Source: Nocardioides sambongensis
Lineage (GTDB): Bacteria > Actinomycetota > Actinomycetes > Propionibacteriales > Nocardioidaceae
NCBI RefSeq assembly: GCF_006494815.1
Contig: NZ_CP041091.1
Location: forward strand, 2,556,501 to 2,620,500
Reading direction: 5' to 3'
DNA: 64,000 nt
Made by a program: the position numbers and the translations under genes. The notes beneath the pieces were generated by a model that was not told where the DNA came from, searched no databases, and was given only the letters and a program-made list of their open reading frames with translations. Shown in pieces: positions 30,955-41,551 of this stretch; the stretch's first letter is position 1, and every line of letters begins with the position of its first letter.

Positions 30955-31583
30955 GTCCCGCCCTCACCGCGCTGGTCGCGACCGAACCGCCGCTGGACCC
31001 CAGCGGCGAGGAGGCGCGACGCCGGCTGACCGAGGAGCTGGCCGACCCCCGGTACGTCGACCGCGGCATCGTCGAGCGGCTGCTGGACTGGATCGGCCGG
31101 ACGATCGACCGCGGGATCGGGGCCGCCGAGGGATGGCCCGCGCTGACCACCTTCGCCGCGATCCTGGTGGTGCTGCTGCTGGTGCTGGGCACCGCCTGGC
31201 TGCTCTCCCGGGCCCGCGGCGGCCGGGCGGGCGGCCGCCGCTCGCCCGGACCTGCACTGACCGGGGAGGCGGTGGACGCCGCCACCCTCCGGGGCCGGGC
31301 CGAGGCGGCGCTGGCCTCCGGCGACGCCCGGACCGCCGTGGTCGAGGGGTTCCGGGCCCTGGCGCTGCGGCAGGTCGAGAGCGGCACGATCGAGGGAGCG
31401 CCGCAGGCCACCGCCCACGAGCTCGGGCACGCGATCGCGGTCGCCCGGCCGGACCGCGCGACCGAGCTCGCCGCGGCCGCCGACGGCTTCGACGCGGTCC
31501 ACTACGGGGACCACCCGGCGTCCGCGGAGGCCGCGCGCCGAGTACTCGACCTCGACGACACGCTGGCCGGGGCGCGGCGATGA
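30951..31583 (+). CDS. DUF4129-domain membrane protein
   Basis: 210 residues. One membrane segment (TTFAAILVVLLLVLGTAWLL, about 62-82) and a C-terminal DUF4129-type cytosolic domain, with AEAALASGDARTAVVEGFRALALRQVESGTIEGAPQATAHELGHAI and the spaced acidic end. It overlaps its neighbours by ATGA on both sides. DUF4129 proteins accompany MoxR-DUF58 operons; the biochemical role is unknown. Confidence 0.8.
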   Translation: MSPALTALVATEPPLDPSGEEARRRLTEELADPRYVDRGIVERLLDWIGRTIDRGIGAAEGWPALTTFAAILVVLLLVLGTAWLLSRARGGRAGGRRSPGPALTGEAVDAATLRGRAEAALASGDARTAVVEGFRALALRQVESGTIEGAPQATAHELGHAIAVARPDRATELAAAADGFDAVHYGDHPASAEAARRVLDLDDTLAGARR

Positions 31584-32766
31584 GCGGGCGTCGTACCTCG
31601 TGGCGGCTGTGGGCGGCGGTGGCGCTGGCCACCGTCCTCGCGGTCGGGCTGGCGGCCTGGGCCGGCCGGGGCGGGCCGGAGTACAGCGCGCGGCTGGACC
31701 CGCGCAACCCCGGGCCGGACGGCGCGCAGGCGGTCGCCGAGGTGCTGGCCGACTCCGGGGTCACGGTGGAGATCGTGCGCAGCGCCGAGGAGCTCGCCGG
31801 GGCGGCACCGGACGGGTCGACCACCGTGGTGGTCACCTCCACCGACGACCTGGCTCCGAGCGCCACGGACCGGATGCTCGACGACGCCGCGTCCAGCGAC
31901 CTGCTGCTGGTCGAGCCGTCGTACCCGACACTGCGCCGGGTCGATCCGGGGACCGCCGGGCCGGTGGCCGTCGAGGACGTCGAGGTCCGGTGCGCCTCGG
32001 ACTCCGCCGAGCTCGACTTCCTGCGCGACGTCGACCTGGTGGTCGACGTCGCGGACGCCTACCCCGGCGCCGGCTGCTTCACCGTCGAGGACGGCTCGCT
32101 CCTCGCGGCGGTCGACGCCGACGGACACGACGCCGTCCGCGCCTTCGGCGGGGCCGAGGCGCTGACCAACGAGCAGGTGCTGCGCGGCGACAACGCCGCG
32201 GTGGCGCTGCGGCTGCTCGGGCCGCGCGACCGCCTGGTCTGGTACGTCCCCGACCCCACCGACGCGACAGCCGACGAGGCGGTCGGCCTCGCCTCGCTGC
32301 TCCCCCGGGCGCTGCTGCCCTCCCTGGTGCTGGTGCTGGCCGCCGGGATCGCGCTGGTGCTGTGGCGCGGACGGCGGTTCGGCCCGCTGTCCACCGAGCC
32401 GCTGCCGGTGGTGGTGCGCGCCGCCGAGACCGCACGCAGCCGTGGCCGGATGTACCGCAGGGCCGACGACCGCGCCCACGCCGCGGCCGCGCTCCGGGCG
32501 GCCGCGCGCCGCGACCTCGGCGAGCGGCTCGGCCTGCCGCGCACCGCGACCGCACCGGAGCAGGCGCGGGCGCTGGCCGCCGCCCTGGCCGCCCGCGACG
32601 CCGCCGAGACCGCTGACACCGCTGAGCCCCGCGACGAGCGTGGACTCCTCGCGCTGCTCGCCGACGACGCTCCCCCGCCCGCCACCGACCAGGAGCTGCT
32701 CCGCCTCGCGCGCGAGCTGCAGCACCTGACCCAGCTGACCCAGCCATCGAGAGAGGACGACCGCGC

Positions 32767-32770
<4 letters not shown>
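31580..32770 (+). CDS. DUF4350-domain membrane protein
   Basis: 396 residues. N-terminal membrane segment (WRLWAAVALATVLAVGLAAWAG), then an extracytoplasmic domain starting SARLDPRNPGPDGAQAVAEVLADSGVTVEIVRS, the DUF4350 signature, a second membrane segment (LLPRALLPSLVLVLAAGIALVLW) and a cytosolic helical tail. Two cysteines (VRCASD, GAGCFTVE) face outside and may pair. Coupled by ATGA overlaps to DUF4129 and MoxR genes. Confidence 0.8.
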
Positions 32771-33750
<980 letters not shown>

Positions 33751-33772
33751 GACCGGACGCCGTGCCGTGGTG

Positions 33773-35144
33773 ATGATCTCCGGACGCGTCCCGCTCCTGC
33801 TCCTGCTCGGGGGGTGGCCGTGGTGCTGCGTCCGCAGGGCGGCACCGTCGCGCTCTGGATGCTCGCCGTGGCGCTGCTGACGGGGTTCGACCTGCTGCTC
33901 GCCCCGAGCACCCGGCGCCTCGCCCTGCGGCGTCGCCCCGTCCCCCCGGTCCGGCTCGGCGACCCGGCCGTGTCGACCCTGGAGGCGACGGCCACCGGCA
34001 CGCGGCGGATGCGGGTCGACCTGCGCGACGCGTGGCAGCCCAGCGCCGGGGCGCGGGAGAACCGGCACCGCCTCCGGGTGGCCGGCGCACAGACCCGGCT
34101 GGTCCGCACCCCGCTGCACCCGCAGCGCCGCGGCGACCTGCGCGCGGACGGGGTCACCCTGCGCTCCTGGGGTCCGCTGCACCTGGCCGCCCGTCAGCGC
34201 CGGTACGACGTGCCCGGCTCGGTGCGCGCCCTGCCCCCTTCGCCTCCCGCAAGCACCTCCCCTCCCGCCTCGCCCGGCTCCAGGACCTGGACGGCCGCGC
34301 CGCGGTGCGGGTGCGCGGCCAGGGCACCGAGTTCGATTCGCTGCGCGAGTACGTCCGGGGCGACGACGTCCGCTCCGTCGACTGGCGCGCCTCGGCCCGC
34401 TCCGCCCACGTGGTGGTGCGGACCTGGCAGCCGGAGCGCGATCGCCGGGTGGTGCTGGTGCTGGACACCGCGCGGACCTCGGCCGGGCGGGTGGGCGTGG
34501 ACAGCGAGACCGGGCGTGCCCTGGTCGGCGCGGCCGATGACGAGCCGGGCCGGGTGGGCGCCGTACCGCGGTTGGATGCGGCGATGGATGCCGCGCTGCT
34601 GCTCGGGTCGCTCGCCGCCCGGGCCGGCGACCGGGTGGACCTGCTCGCCGGGGACGACCGGGTCCGCGCCCGGGAGCGGCTGGCCGGGGCCCGGGACGTC
34701 GCCGGCCGGCTGGCCGAGCAGATGGCGGACCTGCAGCCGGCGCTGGTGGAGGCGGACTGGGAGGTGCTGACCGGAGCGCTGGCCCGGCTCGGCCGCCAGC
34801 GGGCCCTGGTCGTGCTGCTCACCGCGCTGGAGCCGGCGGCGGTGAGCGAGGGCCTGCTGCCGGTGCTCGGCCCGCTGCTGCGGCACCACCACGTGGTGCT
34901 GGCCTCGGTGCGGGATCCGGAGCTCGGGCGGCTGGCCGCGGCTGGAGCCGGGGACGGGGACGGAGAGCTGACCGTGGACGCGGTCTACGACGCGGCGGCC
35001 GCGGCGGCCGAGCTGGACCGGCGCGACCGCACCCGTCGGGTGCTGGAGCGGATGGGGGTCGACGTGGTGGACGCCGAGGCGGCCGACCTGCCGCCGGCGC
35101 TGGCCGACCACTACCTGGCGCTGAAGGCCCAGGGCCGGCTCTGA
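33773..35144 (+). CDS. DUF58-domain protein with two apparent frameshifts
   Basis: Three frames must be joined. The start frame gives MISGRVPLLLLLG (ATG 33773, 23 nt after MoxR). After the six-G run 33809-33814 the next frame gives AVVLRPQGGTVALWMLAVALLTGFDLLLAPS through RRYDVPGSVRALPP. After the five-C run 34234-34238 the third frame gives FASRKHLPSRLARLQDLDGRAAVRVRGQGTEFDSLREYVRGDDVRSVDWRASAR, the DUF58 core, to the stop. One base added at each run restores a normal membrane-anchored DUF58 protein of about 457 residues. DUF58 proteins partner MoxR. As the runs are homopolymers, sequencing loss is the simplest reading; a true pseudogene is the alternative. Confidence 0.8.
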
Positions 35145-35171
35145 AGCGGTCGGGCCGGCTCAGGCCCGTGC

Positions 35172-36176
35172 TCAGGCTTGGGTGACCGCGCGGTCCTCGA
35201 GCAGGTCGGCGTCCAGGTCTCCGGTGCCACCGCGGCGCGCGGCGGAGCGGCCGAGGGTGAAGACGTAGGTGAGGAAGGCGACCTCGGCGAGCACGCCGAT
35301 CGCGATCCGCGCCCAGGTCGGCAGTGGCGACGGCGTCACGAACGCCTCGATCACCCCGCTGAGCGCGAGCACGACGACCAGGCCGAGGGCGACCGTGATC
35401 GCCGTCCGTCCCGCCTCGGCGAGCGAGGCCGCCCGGCTCACCTGCCCCGGCTCGATCCAGGACCAGAAGAGGCGCAGGCCCACTCCCCCGGCGACGAAGA
35501 CCGCGGTGAGCTCGAGCAGTCCGTGCGGGAGGATCAGGCCCCAGAACAGGTCGGCGCGGTCGTGGCGGGTCATGATCGACCCGATGATGGCGAGGTTGGC
35601 GATGTTGTTGAACAGCAGCCAGATCACCGGGAGCCCCAGGATGCCGAGCGCGATGCACAGTGCGGCCACCCAGCTGTTGTTGATCCACACCCGGGTGGCG
35701 AAGGCCCCGGCGGCGTTCTCGCTGTAGTAGCTGGCGAAGTCGTTCTGCACCAGCTGATCGACCTGCTCCGGCGGCAGCAGGGACTGCTCCACCTCGGGGT
35801 GCTGCACCAGCCAGGCCATCATCACGCCGGTGACCACGACGTTGCCGGCCAGGCAGCCCAGCCACCACCAGCGCATCCGGTAGAGCGCCGCCGGGAAGCG
35901 CTCGGTGAAGAACCGGCCCACGTTGCGCCACCCGATCACCTTGCCGGCCAGCATGCTGACCCGGACACGGCCCAGCAGCGAGGAGAGGTAGGCGACCAGC
36001 TCCGCGTCGGGCGCGGAGGTGCGCACCACGGAGAGGTGGGTGGCGACCTGCTGGTAGCCGTCGACCAGCTCGTCGGCCTCGGCCCCGGTACGGCGCCGGG
36101 TCCGCAGCAGCGCCTCCATCCGCGCCCACTGCGCGGCGTGGGCGTCGACGTAGGCGTCCAGGTCGATCCGGGGCAC
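35172..36176 (-). CDS. Stage II sporulation protein M (SpoIIM/DUF95)-like membrane protein
   Basis: 334 residues. A cytosolic helical N-terminus (AHAAQWARMEALLRTRRRTGAEADELVDGYQQVATHLSVVRT) leads to five or six membrane segments with the family's VWINNSWVAALCIALGILGLPVIWLLFNNIANLAIIGSIM and ILPHGLLELTAVFVAGGVGLRL. In non-sporulating actinobacteria this family sits with MoxR-DUF58-RDD genes (Rv3694c in M. tuberculosis). GTG start with TAGGGT 6 nt upstream (36183-36188), so probably leaderless. Confidence 0.88.
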   Translation of the reverse strand: MPRIDLDAYVDAHAAQWARMEALLRTRRRTGAEADELVDGYQQVATHLSVVRTSAPDAELVAYLSSLLGRVRVSMLAGKVIGWRNVGRFFTERFPAALYRMRWWWLGCLAGNVVVTGVMMAWLVQHPEVEQSLLPPEQVDQLVQNDFASYYSENAAGAFATRVWINNSWVAALCIALGILGLPVIWLLFNNIANLAIIGSIMTRHDRADLFWGLILPHGLLELTAVFVAGGVGLRLFWSWIEPGQVSRAASLAEAGRTAITVALGLVVVLALSGVIEAFVTPSPLPTWARIAIGVLAEVAFLTYVFTLGRSAARRGGTGDLDADLLEDRAVTQA

Positions 36177-36238
36177 GTCGACACCCTACGGACAGTGACG
36201 CGACCGGCGGGCACCCTGCCGCGCCTAGGCTGGCCGCG

Positions 36239-37060
36239 ATGAGCACCCCACCCACCACCGAGTTCGCCACGGTCACCGACGACGACCTGGTGACCGGCGA
36301 GGGCGTCGCACTGGACCTGCCGCCGGCCTCGCTGGGCGTCCGGATGGCGTCAGGCCTGATCGACGTGACCGTCACCGTGCTCCTGCTGGTCGTGGTGCTG
36401 GTGGTCCTCTCCATCGCGACGATCGGCGCGGACGCGGCGTTGGTGGACGCCGCCGTGGTGCTGCTCTCGGTGGTGGTCTTCGCGATCTTCCCCACCACCC
36501 TGGAGACGCTGACCCGCGGCCGGTCGCTGGGGAAGCTCGCGCTCGGGTTGCGCACCGTCCGCGACGACGGCGGTCCGATCACGTTCCACCACGCGCTGGT
36601 CCGCGCGCTGATCGGCTACGTGGAGATCTACGCGTTCGCCGGCACCCCGGCGTTCTTCTCGATCCTGCTCAGCAAGCGCGGCAAGCGGCTGGGCGACTAC
36701 GCCGCCGGCACCCACGTGGTGCGGGAGCGGGTCGTCCTGCGGCTGCCGTCCCCCGCACCGATGCCGCCGGAGCTGGCCGGGTGGGCCGCCGGCGCGGACA
36801 TCACCGCGTTGCCGACCGGCCTGGCGCTGGCGATCCGGCAGTTCCTCGGGCGTGCCGACCTGGTGGACCCGGTCTCCCGGGACCAGGTCGCCCGATCGCT
36901 GGCGGCCGAGCTGACGCCGTACGTCGCCCCGGCGCCGCCGCGCGGGGCCCCGGCCGAGCGGGTCCTGTGCGCGGTACTGGCCGAGCGCCGCGAGCGGGAC
37001 CGGCGACGGCTGGCCCGCGAGGAGGAGCTGCGTCGACGGCTGTGGACACCGCAGGGATGA
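36239..37060 (+). CDS. RDD-family membrane protein
   Basis: 273 residues. The RDD domain is clear: LGVRMASGLIDVTVTVLLLVVVLV, then RGRSLGKLALGLRTVRDDGGP and SKRGKRLGDYAAGTHVV, with three membrane segments (about 40-130). A long charged C-terminal part follows (RERDRRRLAREEELRRRLW). TAGGCT at 36226-36231, 7 nt before the ATG, suggests a leaderless start divergent from the SpoIIM-like gene. Role unknown; neighbour of the same genes in mycobacteria (Rv3695). Confidence 0.88.
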   Translation: MSTPPTTEFATVTDDDLVTGEGVALDLPPASLGVRMASGLIDVTVTVLLLVVVLVVLSIATIGADAALVDAAVVLLSVVVFAIFPTTLETLTRGRSLGKLALGLRTVRDDGGPITFHHALVRALIGYVEIYAFAGTPAFFSILLSKRGKRLGDYAAGTHVVRERVVLRLPSPAPMPPELAGWAAGADITALPTGLALAIRQFLGRADLVDPVSRDQVARSLAAELTPYVAPAPPRGAPAERVLCAVLAERRERDRRRLAREEELRRRLWTPQG

Positions 37061-37102
37061 TCGCGCGGACGGCCTCAGTAGGTTTGGGAACGGCTCGGGT
37101 CG

Positions 37103-37136
37103 GTCACGCTTCCCGGGCATCGTCCGTGCCCGTGAC
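37103..37136 (+). promoter_or_regulatory. Nested hairpin in the leader of the second MoxR gene
   Basis: GTCACG (37103-37108) pairs with CGTGAC (37131-37136) outside CGGGCA (37114-37119) with TGCCCG (37127-37132), alternative or stacked helices in the 96-nt gap before MoxR. TAGGTT at 37079-37084 could be the -10. No function assigned. Confidence 0.3.
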
Positions 37137-37156
37137 TCCCAGGAGCCGCTCGACCC

Positions 37157-38206
37157 ATGGCTGACCAGACCGACCTGACCGACCACACCAACCCCGCCGG
37201 CGCCGCCGCCGAGGCCGGGCCCCTCACCAGCGCCGAGCTGGCCCGGGCCAAGGCCGCCATCGACCGGGTGAACGCCACCTTCTCCGGGCGCGTGGTGGGC
37301 CAGGAGAAGGTCCGCACCGCCCTCCTGGTGACGTTGCTGGCCGAGGGCCACGTGCTGCTGGAGTCGGTGCCCGGTCTGGCCAAGACCCTCGCCGCGTCGA
37401 CGCTGGCCCAGGCGGTCTCGGCCCGCTTCTCCCGGATCCAGTGCACACCGGACCTGTTGCCCTCCGACATCATCGGCACCCAGGTCTACGACCCCCGTCG
37501 CCACGAGTTCGAGACCCAGCTCGGTCCGGTGCACAGCAACTTCGTGCTGCTCGACGAGATCAACCGGTCCAGCGCCAAGACGCAGTCCGCGATGCTCGAG
37601 GCGATGCAGGAGCGGCAGACGTCGATCGCCGGCGTGATCCACCCGCTGCCGGACCCGTTCATGGTGCTGGCCACCCAGAACCCGATCGACGAGGAGGGCA
37701 CCTACGTCCTCCCGCACGCGCAGATGGACCGGTTCCTGATCAAGGAGATCGTCGACTACCCGGCCGAGGCCGACGAGATCCAGGTCCTCGACCGGATCGG
37801 CGACGGCACCCTGGGCCAGCACATGGACAAGGTGCAGCCGGCGATCAGCACCACCGACGTGATGGACCTGCAGTCGATGGTCCGCCGGGTCTACGTCGAC
37901 CCGGCGATCAAGCGCTACATCGTCGCCCTGATCGGCGCCACCCGGAACATCGATCAGCTGCTCGGCCGCGAGCTCGCCGCCTACGTCGAGGTCGGCGCCA
38001 GTCCGCGCGGCTCGATCGCGTTCTTCCAGGCGGCCCGGGCGATGGCGGTGGTGCAGGGACGGCACTACGTGATCCCCGAGGACGTGCGCGAGCTGCGCTA
38101 CGGGATCCTCCGCCACCGGATCCACCTCAGCTTCGAGGCGCTCGCCGACCGGGTGTCGCCGGAGACCGTGATCGACGCGGTGTTCCGGGCGATCCCCACC
38201 CCCTGA
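37157..38206 (+). CDS. MoxR-family AAA+ ATPase (second copy)
   Basis: 349 residues. Walker A-like loop ESVPGLAKTLAAS, Walker B VLLDEINRS, ATQNPIDEEGTYVLPHAQMDRF and GASPRGSIAFFQAARAMAVVQGRHYV. Similar in order to mycobacterial moxR1 (Rv1479) followed by a DUF58 gene. AGGAG lies 11 nt before the ATG. It heads an operon of DUF58, a small membrane protein, two VWA proteins and a TPR-like protein, a Bat-type (aerotolerance) set. Confidence 0.93.
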   Translation: MADQTDLTDHTNPAGAAAEAGPLTSAELARAKAAIDRVNATFSGRVVGQEKVRTALLVTLLAEGHVLLESVPGLAKTLAASTLAQAVSARFSRIQCTPDLLPSDIIGTQVYDPRRHEFETQLGPVHSNFVLLDEINRSSAKTQSAMLEAMQERQTSIAGVIHPLPDPFMVLATQNPIDEEGTYVLPHAQMDRFLIKEIVDYPAEADEIQVLDRIGDGTLGQHMDKVQPAISTTDVMDLQSMVRRVYVDPAIKRYIVALIGATRNIDQLLGRELAAYVEVGASPRGSIAFFQAARAMAVVQGRHYVIPEDVRELRYGILRHRIHLSFEALADRVSPETVIDAVFRAIPTP

Positions 38207-38219
38207 CCGGGCCGCTGCG

Positions 38220-39104
38220 ATGGCCCACCTGACGAAGGTCAAGTCCAAGCTCTCCATCCACGCCCACCGCAAGGTGCGCGGGGTGCTGGAGGGTGAGTAC
38301 GCCGCCGCCCAGATCGGGCGGGGCATCGACTTCAACGACCTGCGCGAGTACGTGCGCGGCGACGACGTGAAGGACATCGACTGGAAGGCGTCGGCGCGCG
38401 GCCGCCAGCTGCTGGTCAAGCGGTACGTCGCCGAGCGCCAGCACACCGTGATGCTCTGCGTCTCCACCGGCCGGTCGATGGCGGCCTCGAACGACGCGAT
38501 GGTCAGCAAGCGCGAGCTCGCCGTCTTCGTCGCCGGGATGATGGGCTACCTCGCGGTGCGCCACGGGGACCGGGTGGGCCTGGTCTTCGGCGACGGCGAG
38601 CGCCAGCACATGCGGCCGCTCGACTCCACCGAGCTGCACCTGGAGCACCTGCTCGCCGCCGTCCACGACGCGACCACGCCGGACGCGCCGGCCAGCGATC
38701 TGGCCGCGCTGCTGCGCTACGCCATCCGCACCGTCAAGCGCCGCACGATCATGGTGATCGTCGCCGACGAGGTGACGGTGAGCGAGGAGACGGCCGAGCT
38801 GCTGCGCCGCCTGCTGGCCCAGCACGAGCTGCTCTTCTTCACCATCGGCGACGTCGACCCGACCGACGCGGCGCTGACCGGCCGGCTGTACGACGTCGAC
38901 GGCGGCGTCGAGGTGCCCGAGTGGCTCCGGCACGACCGCCGGCTGGCCGCGCAGTACGCCGCCCTGGTGAGCCACGAGGAGTCCGGGATGCGGCGGCGGC
39001 TGGACCAGCTCGGGGTGGTCCACGAGCGGGTGCGCGACACCGAGTCCGCGATCAGCGCCGTCTTCCGGCTGTTGGAGAGGCACCGTCATGCTCGCCGCCG
39101 CTGA
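38220..39104 (+). CDS. DUF58-domain protein
   Basis: 294 residues, intact, unlike the copy upstream. DUF58 signature GRGIDFNDLREYVRGDDVKDIDWKASARGRQLLVKRYVAERQHTVMLCVSTGRSMAAS; the last part looks like a VWA MIDAS with the Asp replaced (CVSTGRSM). No membrane segment, so this is the short cytosolic form. It starts 13 nt after MoxR and overlaps the next gene by 17 nt. Confidence 0.92.
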   Translation: MAHLTKVKSKLSIHAHRKVRGVLEGEYAAAQIGRGIDFNDLREYVRGDDVKDIDWKASARGRQLLVKRYVAERQHTVMLCVSTGRSMAASNDAMVSKRELAVFVAGMMGYLAVRHGDRVGLVFGDGERQHMRPLDSTELHLEHLLAAVHDATTPDAPASDLAALLRYAIRTVKRRTIMVIVADEVTVSEETAELLRRLLAQHELLFFTIGDVDPTDAALTGRLYDVDGGVEVPEWLRHDRRLAAQYAALVSHEESGMRRRLDQLGVVHERVRDTESAISAVFRLLERHRHARRR

Positions 39105-39564
39105 CCTGCCCGAGGAGTTCGCCGGTCCGGTCGGCTTCAGCGGCGCCTGGGTGTGGCTCGCGGTCGGCGCGCTCGGCCTGGTCGTCGTCTACTACGCCGT
39201 GGTCCTGCTGCTCGGCCTGCGCCGCGGCGCCGGTGCCGACGCCCGGGCCTGGCACACCACGCCGGACATCCGGCACGACTACTTCGGCCGGATCCAGCAG
39301 GTGGAGGACGAGGTCCGGTCCGGCGCGCTGCCGGCCCGGGCGGGACACCAGCGGCTGAGCGAGATCGTCCGCTCCTACGTCGAGAAGGTCTCCCCGCTGC
39401 CCGCCACCCGGATGGCGCTCGCCGACTTCCGGCTCCAGGCGCCGCACCTGGTGGACGCCCTGACCGTGATGTATCCGCCGGAGTTCGCCCCCGACGACGA
39501 CGGCCGCGCGGTCGAGGTCTTCGACGAGGCACTGGACCAGGCCCGCCAGGTGGTGGGCCGATGA
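39088..39564 (+). CDS. Membrane-anchored protein of the Bat-type operon, function unknown
   Basis: 158 residues from ATG 39088, with GGAGAGG about 6 nt upstream inside the DUF58 gene. One membrane segment (AWVWLAVGALGLVVVYYAVVLLLGL) and a cytosolic helical domain (HDYFGRIQQVEDEVRSGALPARAGHQRLSEIVRSYVEKV). BatB/BatD-like accessory position, but no family was recognised. ATGA overlap with the following VWA gene. Confidence 0.7.
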   Translation: MLAAADLPEEFAGPVGFSGAWVWLAVGALGLVVVYYAVVLLLGLRRGAGADARAWHTTPDIRHDYFGRIQQVEDEVRSGALPARAGHQRLSEIVRSYVEKVSPLPATRMALADFRLQAPHLVDALTVMYPPEFAPDDDGRAVEVFDEALDQARQVVGR

Positions 39565-40625
39565 ACGAGTGGACCGAGGGCGACGTCTCCTACCTGTGGC
39601 CCTGGCTGATGGTGGCGCTGACGGTGCTGGTCGTCGCCCTGCTGGTGGTCTGGCTGCGGGTGTGGTGGCGCCCCGCTCCGAAGGACGCCACCTACGTCGC
39701 GCACACCGCGCGGCTGCGTTCGCTGCCGCGCTTCCGCGCGCTGGTCCGCCGGCAGACGGCGCTGGGCGCCGCGCTCACGCTGGCCGCGCTGGTCACCTGT
39801 GCCGGCGCGATCCTGCTCTCCGGGCGGCTGCAGGAGACCCAGACCAAGGAGCAGTCCGAGGCCAACCGCGACATCATGCTCTGCCTGGACGCCTCGTACT
39901 CGATGGCCGAGGTCAACGCCGATGTGGTCGCCCAGTTCCAGGAGATCGTGACCCAGCTCCAGGGTGAGCGGATCGGACTGACCATCTGGAACGGGACCGC
40001 GATCACCGTCTTCCCGCTGACCGACGACTACGACTTCGTCAGCGAGCAGCTGCGCGTCGCCGAGACGGCGTTCGGCTCGGCGCTCGCCTACGGCGACTCC
40101 TACATCGACTACGTCGAGGGCACCTACATCAAGGAGGACGTCGCGTCCCAGCTCGGCGACGGCCTCGTCTCCTGCGTCCAGCGCTTCGACCGCGCCGACG
40201 AGGACCGGGCCCGCGCGGTCGTGCTGGCCTCGGACAACGACCCGATCGGCGAGGGCATCTTCACCGTCCCCGAGGCCACGGAGTACGCGGAGGAGAACGA
40301 CGCGGTGGTGCACGCCATCGCCGCACCCGCGACCGCCGAGCGCCCGGGCGACGAGGCCGAGTTCGAGAAGGCGGCCACCGACACCGGTGGCACGTTCTCC
40401 CTGGTCGGCATCGACGGCGGCACCTCCGGGATCGTGGAGTCCATCAACGACCTCGAGGCCAAGAAGATCGAGAAGCCGCCGCTGGTGCAGACCCTGGAGC
40501 GCCCCCAGACCGGCATCGTGGTGACCGCCCTGGGCGTCGGCCTGCTGGTGATCGTCTGGGCGGTCCAGGGTGTGCTCGCGCTGGTCGACCGCCAGGGCGA
40601 GGACCGCCGAGGGGGCCGACGATGA
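39561..40625 (+). CDS. VWA-domain membrane protein (BatA-like)
   Basis: 354 residues from ATG 39561. Two N-terminal membrane segments (WPWLMVALTVLVVALLVVWL and ALGAALTLAALVTCAGAILL), a VWA domain with MIDAS DASYS (IMLCLDASYSMAEV), TIWNGTAITVFPLTDDYDF and ASDNDP, and a C-terminal membrane segment (TGIVVTALGVGLLVIVWAV). ATGA overlaps on both sides. Matches the role of Rv1481/BatA as partner of MoxR. Confidence 0.88.
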   Translation: MNEWTEGDVSYLWPWLMVALTVLVVALLVVWLRVWWRPAPKDATYVAHTARLRSLPRFRALVRRQTALGAALTLAALVTCAGAILLSGRLQETQTKEQSEANRDIMLCLDASYSMAEVNADVVAQFQEIVTQLQGERIGLTIWNGTAITVFPLTDDYDFVSEQLRVAETAFGSALAYGDSYIDYVEGTYIKEDVASQLGDGLVSCVQRFDRADEDRARAVVLASDNDPIGEGIFTVPEATEYAEENDAVVHAIAAPATAERPGDEAEFEKAATDTGGTFSLVGIDGGTSGIVESINDLEAKKIEKPPLVQTLERPQTGIVVTALGVGLLVIVWAVQGVLALVDRQGEDRRGGRR

Positions 40626-41551
40626 GCCCGCGACTGAGGCTCGGGCTGGTGATCGCCCGCCGCGTGGCGATCCTGATCGCACTGATGGTGATCCTGGTCC
40701 GTCCGACGGCCGGAGAGGCCGACGTACCGACCCAGGTGGCGGACGTCGAGGTGGTCGTGGTGCTGGACCGGACCCGGTCGATGGCGGCGCTGGACTACGA
40801 CGGCGACCAGCCCCGGATCGACGGTGCCCGCGCGGACCTGGAGCAGCTGGCCCGGTCGCTGCCGGGTGCCCGGTTCGGACTGCTGACCTACGGGCTGGAC
40901 GTGCAGTTCGAGCTGCCGTTCACCACCGACGTCAACGCGTTCACCTCGGCGATGGAGACGATGCAGCTGGAGTCGCCCACCGGTGGTGTCGGCTCCTCGC
41001 TGGACCGTCCTCGTCAGCAGCTCGTCGACATCCTCACCGATGCCCAGGAGCAGCGGCCCGACCGGCGGCGGATGATCGTGTTCGTCTCGGACGGGGAGCG
41101 GACGATGGACGGCAACACCGCGTCGTACGACGAGGTGGGCGAGCTGGTCGCCGGTGGCCTGGTGCTCGGCTACGGCACCACGGAGGGAGCCCCGATGCCG
41201 GCCGGCGACGACCTGGACGAGCCCGGGGAGCTCGTCCAGGACCCCTCGACCGGCGAGGACGCGATCTCCAAGGCCGACCCGGACGCGCTCCGCGAGCTCG
41301 CCGGGCAGCTGGGCGTCGACTACGTCGCCCGCACCGAGCCCGGGGGGATGGCCGCGCTCGCCGACGAGTTCGAGGCGACCTACGTCCCGGGCGGCGACGA
41401 TGACCAGGAGCGGGCACAGAACGAGGTCACCTGGATCGCCGGGCTGGCGCTGCTCCCGCTGGTCCTGCTCGAGCTCCGCTCCGGCTGGCGTGCACTGTGG
41501 ACCTCGCGCAGCGCGCTGGCCGGGCGCCGCGGCAAGGGAGGCCGAGGATGA
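40622..41551 (+). CDS. VWA-domain membrane protein (BatB-like)
   Basis: 309 residues. N-terminal membrane segment, VWA domain with a modified MIDAS DRTRS in place of DxSxS (VVVVLDRTRSMAALDYDG), FVSDGERTMDGN, and a C-terminal segment (WIAGLALLPLVLLELRSGWRAL). The altered MIDAS may weaken metal binding. Same operon as BatA-like and TPR-like genes with ATGA overlaps. Confidence 0.85.
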   Translation: MSPRLRLGLVIARRVAILIALMVILVRPTAGEADVPTQVADVEVVVVLDRTRSMAALDYDGDQPRIDGARADLEQLARSLPGARFGLLTYGLDVQFELPFTTDVNAFTSAMETMQLESPTGGVGSSLDRPRQQLVDILTDAQEQRPDRRRMIVFVSDGERTMDGNTASYDEVGELVAGGLVLGYGTTEGAPMPAGDDLDEPGELVQDPSTGEDAISKADPDALRELAGQLGVDYVARTEPGGMAALADEFEATYVPGGDDDQERAQNEVTWIAGLALLPLVLLELRSGWRALWTSRSALAGRRGKGGRG

